Shown here: positions 1 to 6,360 of the stretch, in pieces
How the letters are laid out: every line of letters begins with the position of its first letter
How positions within the stretch are numbered: position 1 is the stretch's first letter
NCBI GenBank assembly: GCA_003489085.1
Contig: DNJM01000077.1
Coordinates: 1,542 to 10,312 of the forward strand
Length of the DNA: 8,771 nucleotides
DNA from: Lachnospiraceae bacterium
GTDB lineage: Bacteria > Bacillota > Clostridia > Lachnospirales > Lachnospiraceae
Direction: 5' to 3'
Program-made: the position numbers and the translations under genes
The notes under the pieces: model-generated
What the model was told of the DNA's origin: nothing
Seen by the model: only the letters and a program-made list of their open reading frames with translations
Database searches by the model: none

Positions 1-1
1 C

Positions 2-202
2 GAATGGATCCGGGTGATTAAGACCTGTTATGTCAGACAGGAGGATCACTCAGACAAAAGAAAGCTTTTGACAGAGAGAGAACGGTATCAGGGGAAACGG
101 GCAAAAGAGCTACTCTATGAAATGCTTTCAAAAGCATTGGACCAGCCGGCAGAGAAAATGGAAGAGTATATTCAGAAGCATCTGAAGGAAGTGGACTGGT
201 AA
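2..202 (+). CDS. CarD-family transcriptional regulator, C-terminal part only
   Basis: The reading frame is open through the left edge (it reads E-W-I-R-V-I-K-T from base 2), so this is the tail of a larger gene and the GTG at 14 is not a real start. About 66 residues are visible, ending in KEVDW and a TAA stop. CarD/CdnL proteins bind the RNA polymerase beta subunit through an N-terminal Tudor-like domain (outside the window) and stabilise open promoter complexes through a helical C-terminal domain. The visible segment fits that C-terminal domain: an 'IRVIKTCYVR' helix, a basic linker, an 'A-KELLYEMLSKAL' helix and a final 'EEYIQKHL' helix, in the order and spacing I recall for clostridial CarD proteins. 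It is followed by a weak hairpin and then a fresh promoter, so it is probably not co-transcribed with the next gene. The family call is from recall; no alignment was run. Confidence 0.72.
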   Translation, partial: EWIRVIKTCYVRQEDHSDKRKLLTERERYQGKRAKELLYEMLSKALDQPAEKMEEYIQKHLKEVDW

Positions 203-205
203 GAG

Positions 206-230
206 CGGGGGCAACTGCAACCCGTTTCTT
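206..230 (+). terminator. weak candidate terminator after the CarD-like gene
   Basis: Four nucleotides after the TAA stop, CGGG (206-209) can pair with CCCG (221-224), followed by TTTCTT. The stem is only 4 bp, the loop is 11 nt and the T tract is interrupted, so this is a marginal intrinsic terminator. Its position directly behind a stop codon and ahead of a new promoter is the main support. Confidence 0.25.
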
Positions 231-276
231 ATGTAAAGAAAAATGAAGAGAAAGTAAAACAGAATCTGCTTGTGCA

Positions 277-305
277 TTGAAAGCCATTCCTTTGTGTGGT
301 AAAAT
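277..305 (+). promoter_or_regulatory. sigma-A-type promoter for the DUF6472-like/amidohydrolase/esterase unit
   Basis: A -35 box TTGAAA (277-282, five of six consensus bases) is separated by exactly 17 bp from a -10 box TAAAAT (300-305, five of six). Transcription would start near 312, leaving a leader of about 137 nt before the ATG at 449. There is no other good promoter before the terminator at 2801, so this one probably drives all three downstream genes. Confidence 0.65.
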
Positions 306-311
306 TTGATT

Positions 312-448
312 AGCATGAGTGGACAGAGAGCTATTACCTGATACACTGACGCCGGCAGCAGTATAGCAATGCCGGACTCATATAGGGCACCAGCGCCGTG
401 CAGAGGAAAATAGAAGAAATCCGCCGGTAAAGTGTAGGAGATAAGAGA
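312..448 (+). promoter_or_regulatory. structured 5' leader of unassigned function
   Basis: This is the expected untranslated leader between the promoter at 277-305 and the ATG at 449. ATGAGT (315-320) is exactly complementary to ACTCAT (376-381). Immediately inside the 3' arm, CCGGCA (352-357) pairs with TGCCGG (370-375) around a 12-nt loop, so the two helices could stack coaxially with bases 321-351 forming one side of the junction. A further short hairpin GCAC/GTGC lies at 387-401. The leader ends with the AGGAG at 436-440 that serves the next gene. I could not match it confidently to a known riboswitch. Some short blocks recall the glycine aptamer, but its conserved CGCCGAAGG and CUCUCAGG blocks are not intact. 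It could equally be passive spacer, and no start codon in it has a ribosome binding site. Confidence 0.35.
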
Positions 449-661
449 ATGGCACAGACGAAAACGGCAGGCAGAGCCGGCAAACAGATTACCAGCTGCG
501 AATGCTGTAGTAATTATGTATATGATGAGGAATATGGATATTACGTATGTGAAGTGAACCTGGATGAGGATGAGATGATGCGGTTTATGACGAGCACGGT
601 GTATGCTTGTCCATATTATCAGACTGATGATGAATATCAGATTGTGCGTAAGCAAATGTAG
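449..661 (+). CDS. small four-cysteine protein, DUF6472-like
   Basis: A 70-residue acidic protein with a clear start: AGGAG (436-440) lies 8 nt before the ATG. It has no signal peptide or membrane segment and is probably cytosolic. Cysteines at 17, 20, 34 and 54 (plus Cys19) are arranged as CXXC-X13-C-X19-C, which suggests a structural zinc-binding knuckle. The central stretch is rich in Tyr, Asp and Glu (YVYDEEYGYY, then NLDEDEMMRF), and the C-terminus reads DDEYQIVRKQM. This pattern matches what I recall of DUF6472, a short uncharacterised family common in Lachnospiraceae. The stop codon overlaps the ribosome binding site of the AbgA-like gene that begins 19 nt later, so the two are surely co-transcribed and possibly translationally coupled. 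Metal binding is inferred from cysteine spacing, and no function is known to me. Confidence 0.85.
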   Translation: MAQTKTAGRAGKQITSCECCSNYVYDEEYGYYVCEVNLDEDEMMRFMTSTVYACPYYQTDDEYQIVRKQM

Positions 662-680
662 GAGAGGAAGCGAAAATAGT

Positions 681-1949
681 ATGGAGCAGTGCTATAGGGA
701 AGAGGCAGTTAAAATCAGGAGGATACTGCATACCATTCCGGAAGAAGGATGGCAGGAAGTCAGGACAACAGTATTTCTGATACGGGTATTGGAGCAGTAT
801 GGCTATCAACTCCAGTATGGAAAAGAAATCCATGGAGTCCGATACGGAGTTCCGGATCAAAAAGTGTATGAAAAATTGCACGAAAGAAACAAAGATGTTT
901 ATGAAGAAAGATTTGAAGATGTATTTCAGGGGTATACGGGTGTGATCGCACAGCTGGATACAGGAAGAGAAGGGGAGGCAGTGGCCTTTCGGTTTGATTT
1001 GGATGGACTTGCAGTGTCAGAGTGCAGCGGAAAAGAACACATGCCGTCCAGAGAAGGGTTTGCTTCGCAATATCCGGGATCGATGCATGCCTGCGGACAT
1101 GATGGACATATGGCTGTTGGGATTGCACTGGCACATTGGGTTATGGTACATAAGGAAGAGCTAAAGGGCCGCTTTGTTTTCATTTTCCAGCCGGCAGAGG
1201 AAGGCGTGCGGGGTGCTAAAAGTATGCTGACTTCCGGACGGTTTCCGCACATAGACAGACTGTTTGCTATGCATATCGGTCTGGGTATGGAGACAGGAAA
1301 GATTGGTGTAGGAACCAGGGGGTTTCTGGGAAGCGAGCATATGAATCTATATTTCCATGGTCAGCCTTCTCATTCCGGAAACGCACCTGAGGAAGGGAAA
1401 AATGCGCTTCTGGCGGCTGCAACAGCAGCACTTGCCATTCATTCACTGACTCAGTACAGAGCCGGGATTGCAAGAGCAAATGTAGGAATCATGCATGCAG
1501 GAACCGGCCACAATGTGGTACCGGGAGAAGCGGTATTGGGTGTGAACCTGCGGGCGGATCAGGAGGAAATTTTAAGTGACCTGCACAGACGTGTGGAAGA
1601 GACGGTAAAAGGAGCGGCACAGATGTTTGAAAATCAGACAGAACTGGAGATGATAGGCGTCTCTGCCTGCTATGACCATGTCAATGAAGCGTTTGCGGCG
1701 CAGGCGGAAAAGGTCCTGAAGGATGCCGGATTTGCAGTGGAAAGAGATCCTGTTTTTGGGGCATCAGAGGATGTTACCATGCTGATGCGGCAGGTAGAAG
1801 AGGATGGCGGTGAAGCATTGCATCTGATGATTGGTGCTGAGCTTGCAGGAAATCATCACAGTGGAAGTTTTGATTTTGATGAGTCGGCGCTTGCGCTTGC
1901 ACTGGACGCATACGAAGTATTGATTCGATATTATGCAGCGGTAAGGTAA
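681..1949 (+). CDS. M20-family amidohydrolase, AbgA-like (aminobenzoyl-glutamate hydrolase type)
   Basis: A 422-residue cytosolic metallohydrolase of the M20D (AbgA/carboxypeptidase) group, which cleaves amide bonds in N-acyl or N-aryl amino acids. E. coli AbgA, with AbgB, splits p-aminobenzoyl-glutamate from folate breakdown. Visible metal-site motifs are MHACGHDGH (135-143, with Cys138 and His140), QPAEEG (catalytic Glu173, Glu174), MHIG (His198) and NHHSGSFDFDE (His392/His393). The segment from about 205 to 320 (FHGQPSHSGNAPEEGKNALL, then NVVPGEA) is the usual lid/dimerisation domain. Resemblance to AbgA runs along the whole chain, including the N-terminal RR-LH--PE-GW-E-RT block, and the length is normal for the family. 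The ATG at 681 is chosen over an in-frame ATG at 603 because AGGAG/AGGAAG at 660-670 precedes it and the longer form would overlap the preceding gene. No abgB or abgT partner is visible, so the true substrate may be another N-acyl amino acid. Confidence 0.9.
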   Translation: MEQCYREEAVKIRRILHTIPEEGWQEVRTTVFLIRVLEQYGYQLQYGKEIHGVRYGVPDQKVYEKLHERNKDVYEERFEDVFQGYTGVIAQLDTGREGEAVAFRFDLDGLAVSECSGKEHMPSREGFASQYPGSMHACGHDGHMAVGIALAHWVMVHKEELKGRFVFIFQPAEEGVRGAKSMLTSGRFPHIDRLFAMHIGLGMETGKIGVGTRGFLGSEHMNLYFHGQPSHSGNAPEEGKNALLAAATAALAIHSLTQYRAGIARANVGIMHAGTGHNVVPGEAVLGVNLRADQEEILSDLHRRVEETVKGAAQMFENQTELEMIGVSACYDHVNEAFAAQAEKVLKDAGFAVERDPVFGASEDVTMLMRQVEEDGGEALHLMIGAELAGNHHSGSFDFDESALALALDAYEVLIRYYAAVR

Positions 1950-1989
1950 AAAAAGAACGAAAAATATTATAATGTAAGGAGAGAGAGCG

Positions 1990-2781
1990 ATGGCATTATT
2001 GCATGTAAACTTTTTTTCAGATGTGCTGGGAAAATGTATGAGTATGGATGTAATCCTTCCGCAGAGGACGAAGGAGCAGATCGGGATGGAAGGGGTTGTA
2101 AAAGAGGGAAAGTACCCGACTCTGTATCTGCTGCACGGTATGTCGGATGATGAGACATGCTGGCTTAGGAGAACCTCTATCGAGCGTTACGTAAGTGATA
2201 TGGGGATTGCAGTCGTGATGCCGAACGGGGATCTGAGCTGGTATTCCAATACGGCTTATGGTGCAAAGTACTGGACCTATATATCTGAGGAGCTCCCGGC
2301 GGTCTGTCGCGAATTTTTCCCTAATATGTCTGACCGGCCGGAGGATACATTTGTTGTGGGAAACAGCATGGGAGGCTACGGGGCTTACAAGCTGGCACTC
2401 GGCAAACCGGAGACATTCGGTGCGGCGGCAGGGCTTTCTTCAGGGTTGGATATTGTGGATGTAGTAACCCGCAATCTAAAGGAAGAGGGGACCATAGCCG
2501 CTTTCTGGGAAAGTATTTTCGGACCGGCAGAAAGCCTGGATACCTGTGAAGATAATCTTTTGGTGCTGGCAGAAAAGCTGAAAGCATCCGGCAGGCAGCT
2601 CCCGAAGTTATATGAATGGTGCGGTACAGAAGACTTCCTTTATGAGCCGCAGAAAAGAATGGTAGAGAAATTGAAAGCAATGGGATATGATATATCCTAT
2701 CATGAGGGACCGGGAATTCACAGCTGGACTTATTGGGATGTAGAGATTCAGAAGATTTTGAAATGGCTTCCGATCCGGTAG
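1990..2781 (+). CDS. alpha/beta-hydrolase esterase, EstA/esterase D-like
   Basis: A 263-residue serine esterase of the putative esterase family (PF00756-type; tributyrin esterase EstA and S-formylglutathione hydrolase relatives), expected to hydrolyse short acyl esters. The catalytic triad is readable: nucleophile Ser126 in GNSMGG, Asp215 in GTEDF and His244 in GIHSW. The oxyanion-hole region is LLHGMSDD (His49-Gly50). MPNGDLSWYSN near residue 77 and the YWTYISEELP helix are also typical. There is no signal peptide, so the protein is probably intracellular. AAGGAGAG (1976-1983) sits 6 nt before the ATG. The gene follows the amidohydrolase after 40 nt without an independent promoter I accept, and it is directly followed by a strong terminator, so it is the last gene of the unit. 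The natural substrate cannot be told from sequence; deacetylation of a sugar or xenobiotic ester is as plausible as lipid-ester cleavage. Confidence 0.9.
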   Translation: MALLHVNFFSDVLGKCMSMDVILPQRTKEQIGMEGVVKEGKYPTLYLLHGMSDDETCWLRRTSIERYVSDMGIAVVMPNGDLSWYSNTAYGAKYWTYISEELPAVCREFFPNMSDRPEDTFVVGNSMGGYGAYKLALGKPETFGAAAGLSSGLDIVDVVTRNLKEEGTIAAFWESIFGPAESLDTCEDNLLVLAEKLKASGRQLPKLYEWCGTEDFLYEPQKRMVEKLKAMGYDISYHEGPGIHSWTYWDVEIQKILKWLPIR

Positions 2782-2800
2782 GAGGAAGAAGTTGAATAAG

Positions 2801-2854
2801 GCCGCTGGCAGCACGGAGAAACAAAGTGCTGTCAGCGGCTGTTTGACTTTTTTT
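2801..2854. terminator. strong intrinsic terminator between convergent genes
   Basis: A 14-bp stem is formed by 2801-2814 (GCCGCTGGCAGCAC) and 2826-2839 (GTGCTGTCAGCGGC), perfect apart from one G-U pair, with an 11-nt loop. On the + strand a run of seven T follows at 2848-2854, offset 8 nt from the stem. It lies 19 nt after the esterase stop and 8 nt before the stop codon of the leftward permease. Its T tract favours the rightward transcript; on the - strand the downstream bases are only moderately T-rich (CTTATTCAACTTCTTCC), so leftward termination is likely but weaker. Confidence 0.85.
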
Positions 2855-2862
2855 GTGTTTTT

Positions 2863-4275
2863 TTACAGCAGAATGTATTTCAGAATAAACAGTATGGCCA
2901 GTACGTACATCAGAATACTGATCTTCTTGTCTTTTGCTTTTCCGGAGATCAGTTGGATGGCAACGTAAGAGATAACACCCATTGCAATACCTTCGGAAAT
3001 GCTGTAGAAGAATGGCATAGCACCGATGCAGATATAGCATGGGATTGCTTCGCTCAGGTCATTGAAGTCAATGTTGGCCACGTTGGTCAGCATATAGAAG
3101 CCTACTACGATCAGAGCCGGTGCTGTTGCAAAGGATGGGATCGCCAGGAAAATCGGAGACAGGAACAGAGACACTCCAAAGAGAACTGCGGTAGTCACTG
3201 CTGTCAGACCGGTCCGTCCGCCTTCGGATACACCGGAAGCGCTTTCCACGAAGGTTGTAGTAGTAGAGGTACCAAGGAGTGCGCCTGCAGCGGTTCCGAC
3301 CGCATCAGCCATCAGTGCACCACGGATATTCGGAAGCTTTCCGTCCTGATCCAGCATGCCGGCTTTGGAAGAAACGCCGATTAAGGTTCCGATGGTATCG
3401 AACATATCTACAAAAAGGAAGGCAAACATGATCACAAAGAATTCAGCGGATTTCAGAATAGAAAAATCCAGTTTTAAGAATATTGGTGACAGGCTTGGAA
3501 TAGCGAGTCCGTTGCTGAAGTCTGGAAGCAGCCCATAGAAGCCATTTGCCGGATTCGGAACATACAGTCCGGTCAACTGGCAGATAATTCCCAATATCCA
3601 TGTGATCAGAATACCCCAGAGAATGTTTCCTCTTACCTGTCGTACTACGAGAACGGCAGTAATGATGACGCCGATCACAGCAAGGATCACGGTAATGCCG
3701 ACATCGTTAAAGGTACCTGCTACGTACTCTGTACCATTCAAAGCAGCAGCGGATTTCAAATTGTCATTATAGCCAGCCAGAGAATACAGACCGGCTACGG
3801 TAGAACTGTTTGGAAGGACGATTTTCGCATTCTGCAGACCGATAAAGGCGATAAAGAGGCCGATACCGACACTGACGGCGGATTTCAGGTTCAGCGGAAT
3901 GGCGTTGAAGATTGCTTCACGTACATTGGTAAGGGACAGTACAATGAATACGATTCCTTCTACAAATACTGCGGTCAGTGCAGCCTGCCAGGAATAGCCC
4001 ATGCCGAGAACAACAGTATAAGCGAAGTAGGCGTTAAGTCCCATACCCGGTGCAAGTGCAAATGGATAATTTGCAAATAAAGCCATCATAAGAGTACCAA
4101 TCATGGCAGCAAGGGCGGTGGCGGTAAATACAGCGCCATGATCCATACCTGCAGCGGACAGGATATTCGGGTTAACAGCAAGGATGTAGGCCATTGTCAT
4201 AAAGGTGGTAATACCGGCTACAATTTCGGTTTTTACCGTGGTTCCATTTTCCTTTAGTTTGAAAAACTTTTCCAT
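2863..4275 (-). CDS. NCS2-family purine permease (AzgA/PbuG type)
   Basis: A 470-residue polytopic membrane protein that should import purine bases (hypoxanthine, guanine or adenine) by proton symport for salvage. It starts with a short cytosolic MEKFFKLKENGTTVKTE segment typical of COG2252 proteins, then runs of hydrophobic helices from about residue 18 to the C-terminus, consistent with the 12-14 segments of the family. Diagnostic motifs include NPNILSAAGM near residue 40, APGMGLNAYFAY near 80, VDMFDTIGT (Asp293 in FDT), the GTSTTTTFVES loop (Glu344) and GVSEGGRTGLTAV, which shape the nucleobase site in this family. The ATG at 4275 is preferred to the upstream ATG at 4317 because AAAAGGAG (4290-4283) lies 7 nt before it. 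The gene appears monocistronic. Unlike many Firmicute purine permeases it has no guanine riboswitch in its short leader. Exact base specificity is not resolved. Confidence 0.92.
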   Translation of the reverse strand: MEKFFKLKENGTTVKTEIVAGITTFMTMAYILAVNPNILSAAGMDHGAVFTATALAAMIGTLMMALFANYPFALAPGMGLNAYFAYTVVLGMGYSWQAALTAVFVEGIVFIVLSLTNVREAIFNAIPLNLKSAVSVGIGLFIAFIGLQNAKIVLPNSSTVAGLYSLAGYNDNLKSAAALNGTEYVAGTFNDVGITVILAVIGVIITAVLVVRQVRGNILWGILITWILGIICQLTGLYVPNPANGFYGLLPDFSNGLAIPSLSPIFLKLDFSILKSAEFFVIMFAFLFVDMFDTIGTLIGVSSKAGMLDQDGKLPNIRGALMADAVGTAAGALLGTSTTTTFVESASGVSEGGRTGLTAVTTAVLFGVSLFLSPIFLAIPSFATAPALIVVGFYMLTNVANIDFNDLSEAIPCYICIGAMPFFYSISEGIAMGVISYVAIQLISGKAKDKKISILMYVLAILFILKYILL

Positions 4276-4322
4276 TGATTTTCTCCTTTTCCTTTTGCAA
4301 AAGTTTAAAATATACATATATG

Positions 4323-4351
4323 ATGTTACTTGAATTTGAAAAATAATGCAA
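4323..4351 (-). promoter_or_regulatory. weak candidate promoter for the NCS2 permease
   Basis: Reading leftward, TTGCAT (4351-4346) and TAACAT (4328-4323) are separated by 17 bp. Both hexamers are imperfect (three and four of six consensus bases). Other AT-rich hexamers such as TATATT (4314-4309) could serve as the -10 instead. The leader would be 40-50 nt long. Confidence 0.3.
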
Positions 4352-4367
4352 GAAATAATCGTTCAGA

Positions 4368-4396
4368 TTGTGGTTTTTTTGAAAAAATGTTATACT
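4368..4396 (+). promoter_or_regulatory. extended -10 promoter for the CorA/SDR pair
   Basis: A TG-N extension (4388-4390) precedes the -10 box TATACT (4391-4396). A partial -35 TTGTGG (4368-4373) lies 17 bp upstream. The predicted start near 4403 gives a leader of about 30 nt that contains only the ribosome binding site (GGGAGG, 4420-4425, 7 nt before the ATG), so no Mg-sensing leader is present. Confidence 0.65.
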
Positions 4397-4432
4397 GACG
4401 GAAGATAATAAACTGCGCAGGGAGGAAGTACC

Positions 4433-5374
4433 ATGATTCATATCTATAAAACGGATAATAAAATACTTCGGATTCTGGATCAGTATGAAGAAGGTGCATG
4501 GCTGCAGCTGACGAATCCGTCTCTGGAAGAGTCGCAGCAGGTAGCGGATCAATTTAATATTGATATATTAGACCTGCGTACGGCACTGGATGATGAAGAA
4601 AGTTCACGTGTCAGTATTGAGGATGGTTATACGCTGATACTGGTGGATATCCCATCCCGTGAAATACGTAATGAAAGAGATGTCTATACAACGATTCCAT
4701 TAGGTGTTCTTTTGACGGAAAACGCGATTATCACGGTTTGTGCAGAAGAAAATGCTGTGCTGAATCACTTTACACAACATATGCTAAAGGATTTTAGTAC
4801 GAAGAAAAAGATGCGCTTTCTGTATCAGATTCTGTATCGGTGCTGTATGTACTATCAGAGCTATCTGCGGATTATCGACCATAAACGGACAGAGATAGAG
4901 GAAAATATTAACCGGGATACGGAGGATTCGGATCTGATTGATCTTCACGAGCTGGAATCTACACTGGTGTATTTTGCTACGTCTTTGCGGAAGAATGGTG
5001 TTGTATTGAACCGCCTGACCCGCTATGAGAAGATTAAACAGTATCCGGAGGATAAAGAGCTTCTGGAGGATGTGATTGTAGAAAATACCCAGGCAATTGA
5101 AATGACCCAGATCTACAGGGATATCATTTCCGGTACAAAGGAGCTTTTGTCTACGGTCATCAATAACCGTTTGAATAATGTCATGAAGTATCTGGCGTCT
5201 ATCACGATTGTGATGGCGATTCCGACGATCATCAGCGGCCTGTATGGAATGAATGTCAGCAGCAAAGGGATGCCTTTGTCAGGATCGGTATATGGCTTCG
5301 GAATTATCTGTCTACTGACTCTTATGGTTTGTATAGTAACGATCTTCATATTAAGAAAGAAAAATATGTTATAG
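4433..5374 (+). CDS. corA: CorA-family divalent metal ion transporter
   Basis: A 313-residue protein of the CorA superfamily, homopentameric inner-membrane channels that take up Mg2+ (some members move Co2+, Ni2+ or Zn2+). The signature YGMN is present, with Gly272-Met273-Asn274 at the end of TM1 (about 252-271, ASITIVMAIPTIISGLYG). TM2 spans about 285-305 (GFGIICLLTLMVCIVTIFIL) and ends in a basic RKKNML tail. The N-terminal 240 residues form the cytosolic alpha/beta funnel plus the long charged stalk helix. The opening WLQLTNPSLEESQQVADQF resembles the 'W-dl-nP--eE---l---f' block of CorA proteins, and length is normal. The gene is divergent from the permease and 17 nt ahead of the SDR gene. 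The gene symbol reflects the family; which ion is carried cannot be read from sequence. Confidence 0.9.
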   Translation: MIHIYKTDNKILRILDQYEEGAWLQLTNPSLEESQQVADQFNIDILDLRTALDDEESSRVSIEDGYTLILVDIPSREIRNERDVYTTIPLGVLLTENAIITVCAEENAVLNHFTQHMLKDFSTKKKMRFLYQILYRCCMYYQSYLRIIDHKRTEIEENINRDTEDSDLIDLHELESTLVYFATSLRKNGVVLNRLTRYEKIKQYPEDKELLEDVIVENTQAIEMTQIYRDIISGTKELLSTVINNRLNNVMKYLASITIVMAIPTIISGLYGMNVSSKGMPLSGSVYGFGIICLLTLMVCIVTIFILRKKNML

Positions 5375-5391
5375 GAAAGGGAAATGCTTCT

Positions 5392-6255
5392 ATGGAAACA
5401 TGGATTGTAACAGGTGCAGGTGGGTTCCTGGGGAAACGTATTTCGGCATACTGGTCTTCGGACAGCGGAAAAAGGGTGATCGGGATGACACATGCCGAAA
5501 TGGATTTTACAGATCCGGATGTGGTGAAGCGTGTGTTTGATTCGGTTCGGCCGGATGTGCTGATTCATGCCGGAGCCATTGCAGATACCGGCGTCTGTGA
5601 ACGGGAGCCGGAGCTTTCCATGAAGGTGAATGTCTGGGGGACGGAAATACTGGCGCAGACCTGCGCTGCGTATCATACGAAGATGATTTACTGCAGCTCC
5701 GATCAGGTGTATACAGGAAGCAGAAATATCCTTCCGCATACGGAGGATGAGCCGGTGCAGCCGGAAAATATCTATGGGCAGCATAAGCGGATGGCAGAAG
5801 TGCTCTGCCGGGAGATCTCTCCGGACAGTGTTTCTTTGCGGTTGAGCTGGATGTATGATCTTCCTACGACGAATTGTCCGGTGAAGCCGAATTTCCTGAC
5901 ACAGCTTCTGGAGCAGATCGGATCAAAGGAAATCTTTTCCCGCCCTGTAAATGATTACAGGGGAATTACGGATGCAGCGTATGTGGTACGCTTTCTGGAT
6001 GCCTGTACAGCGTTTCCGGGAGGAATTTATAATTGGGGAAGCGAAAATCCTTTGAATACATATGAAATGACAAAAGAAGTATTAAAGCTGCTCCATGCGG
6101 ATACCGGGCTGCTTCTGGCGGATACGGAACGGGATCAGGAGTGTCCCAGGAATCTTGCTATGAATATGAAAAAAGTCAGACATCTGGGAATCAATTTTCC
6201 GGATACGGTGACGGGCATCGAGAAGTGTCTGAAGAAATATTCCATGATCGTTTAA
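5392..6255 (+). CDS. SDR-family NAD(P)-dependent sugar-nucleotide reductase/epimerase, RmlD-like
   Basis: A 287-residue extended short-chain dehydrogenase/reductase. The nucleotide-binding loop TGAGGFLG is at residues 7-14. The active-site serine region is YCSSDQVY (Ser102/Ser103) and the catalytic YXXXK is YGQHK (Tyr128, Lys132). The block DVLIHAGAIADTGVCEREPELSMKVNVWGT corresponds to the 'DvvinaAA-t-vd-cE--pe-a-aVN--gt' region of RmlD/dTDP-4-dehydrorhamnose reductases, and the ITD..YVVRFLDAC segment fits the same subfamily. The ATG at 5392 is chosen because AGGAAAGGG (5373-5381), overlapping the CorA stop codon, precedes it; an in-frame ATG at 5329 lies inside corA. No other rhamnose-pathway gene is nearby, so it may be a free-standing reductase rather than RmlD itself. 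Three codons after YNWGSEN the helix TYEMTKEVLKLL resembles the usual C-terminal substrate domain. Confidence 0.85.
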   Translation: METWIVTGAGGFLGKRISAYWSSDSGKRVIGMTHAEMDFTDPDVVKRVFDSVRPDVLIHAGAIADTGVCEREPELSMKVNVWGTEILAQTCAAYHTKMIYCSSDQVYTGSRNILPHTEDEPVQPENIYGQHKRMAEVLCREISPDSVSLRLSWMYDLPTTNCPVKPNFLTQLLEQIGSKEIFSRPVNDYRGITDAAYVVRFLDACTAFPGGIYNWGSENPLNTYEMTKEVLKLLHADTGLLLADTERDQECPRNLAMNMKKVRHLGINFPDTVTGIEKCLKKYSMIV

Positions 6256-6257
6256 AA

Positions 6258-6317
6258 GAAAAGCTCTCTGTGGGCGAACCTGTTTCAGACAGGAATGCGG
6301 CAGAGAGCTTTTCGTTA
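6258..6317. terminator. bidirectional intrinsic terminator between convergent units
   Basis: GAAAAGCTCTCTG (6258-6270) is perfectly complementary to CAGAGAGCTTTTC (6301-6313), a 13-bp stem. The 30-nt interior contains a second hairpin, CCTGT (6279-6283)/ACAGG (6289-6293) with loop TTCAG. Rightward transcripts end in CTTTTCGTTATTTTT. Leftward transcripts end in CTTTTCTTTTAAA. It sits immediately after the SDR stop codon and about 45 nt beyond the radical SAM stop, so it can serve both units. Confidence 0.85.
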
Positions 6318-6360
6318 TTTTTCCGTATCGGCACATGATGAATACGTCCGGCGGATACCT

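Noticed and set aside
312..402. Glycine riboswitch call for the leader
   Set aside because: Only short scattered blocks resemble the aptamer. The conserved CGCCGAAGG and CUCUCAGG elements are missing and the best helices do not follow the glycine aptamer fold.
128..655. Long - strand open frame opposite the left-end genes
   Set aside because: It overlaps two supported + strand genes and a promoter, lacks a ribosome binding site, and reads as an antisense shadow with no recognisable domain.
603..680. Longer N-terminus for the AbgA-like amidohydrolase starting at 603
   Set aside because: It would overlap the DUF6472-like gene by 59 bases, has no ribosome binding site, and adds residues unlike the family. 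The ATG at 681 has a good site.
1968..1973. Consensus TATAAT just before the esterase gene as an internal promoter
   Set aside because: No -35 hexamer lies 16-18 bp upstream, and the start site would fall inside the esterase ribosome binding site, leaving almost no leader.
2321..3040. 239-codon - strand frame spanning the esterase 3' end and the terminator
   Set aside because: It runs through the 14-bp terminator hairpin and two supported genes, and its product has no recognisable features; a shadow frame.
4276..4317. Upstream start at 4317 for the NCS2 permease
   Set aside because: The added basic residues are not seen in the family and the strong AAAAGGAG site lies inside that extension, directly ahead of the ATG at 4275.
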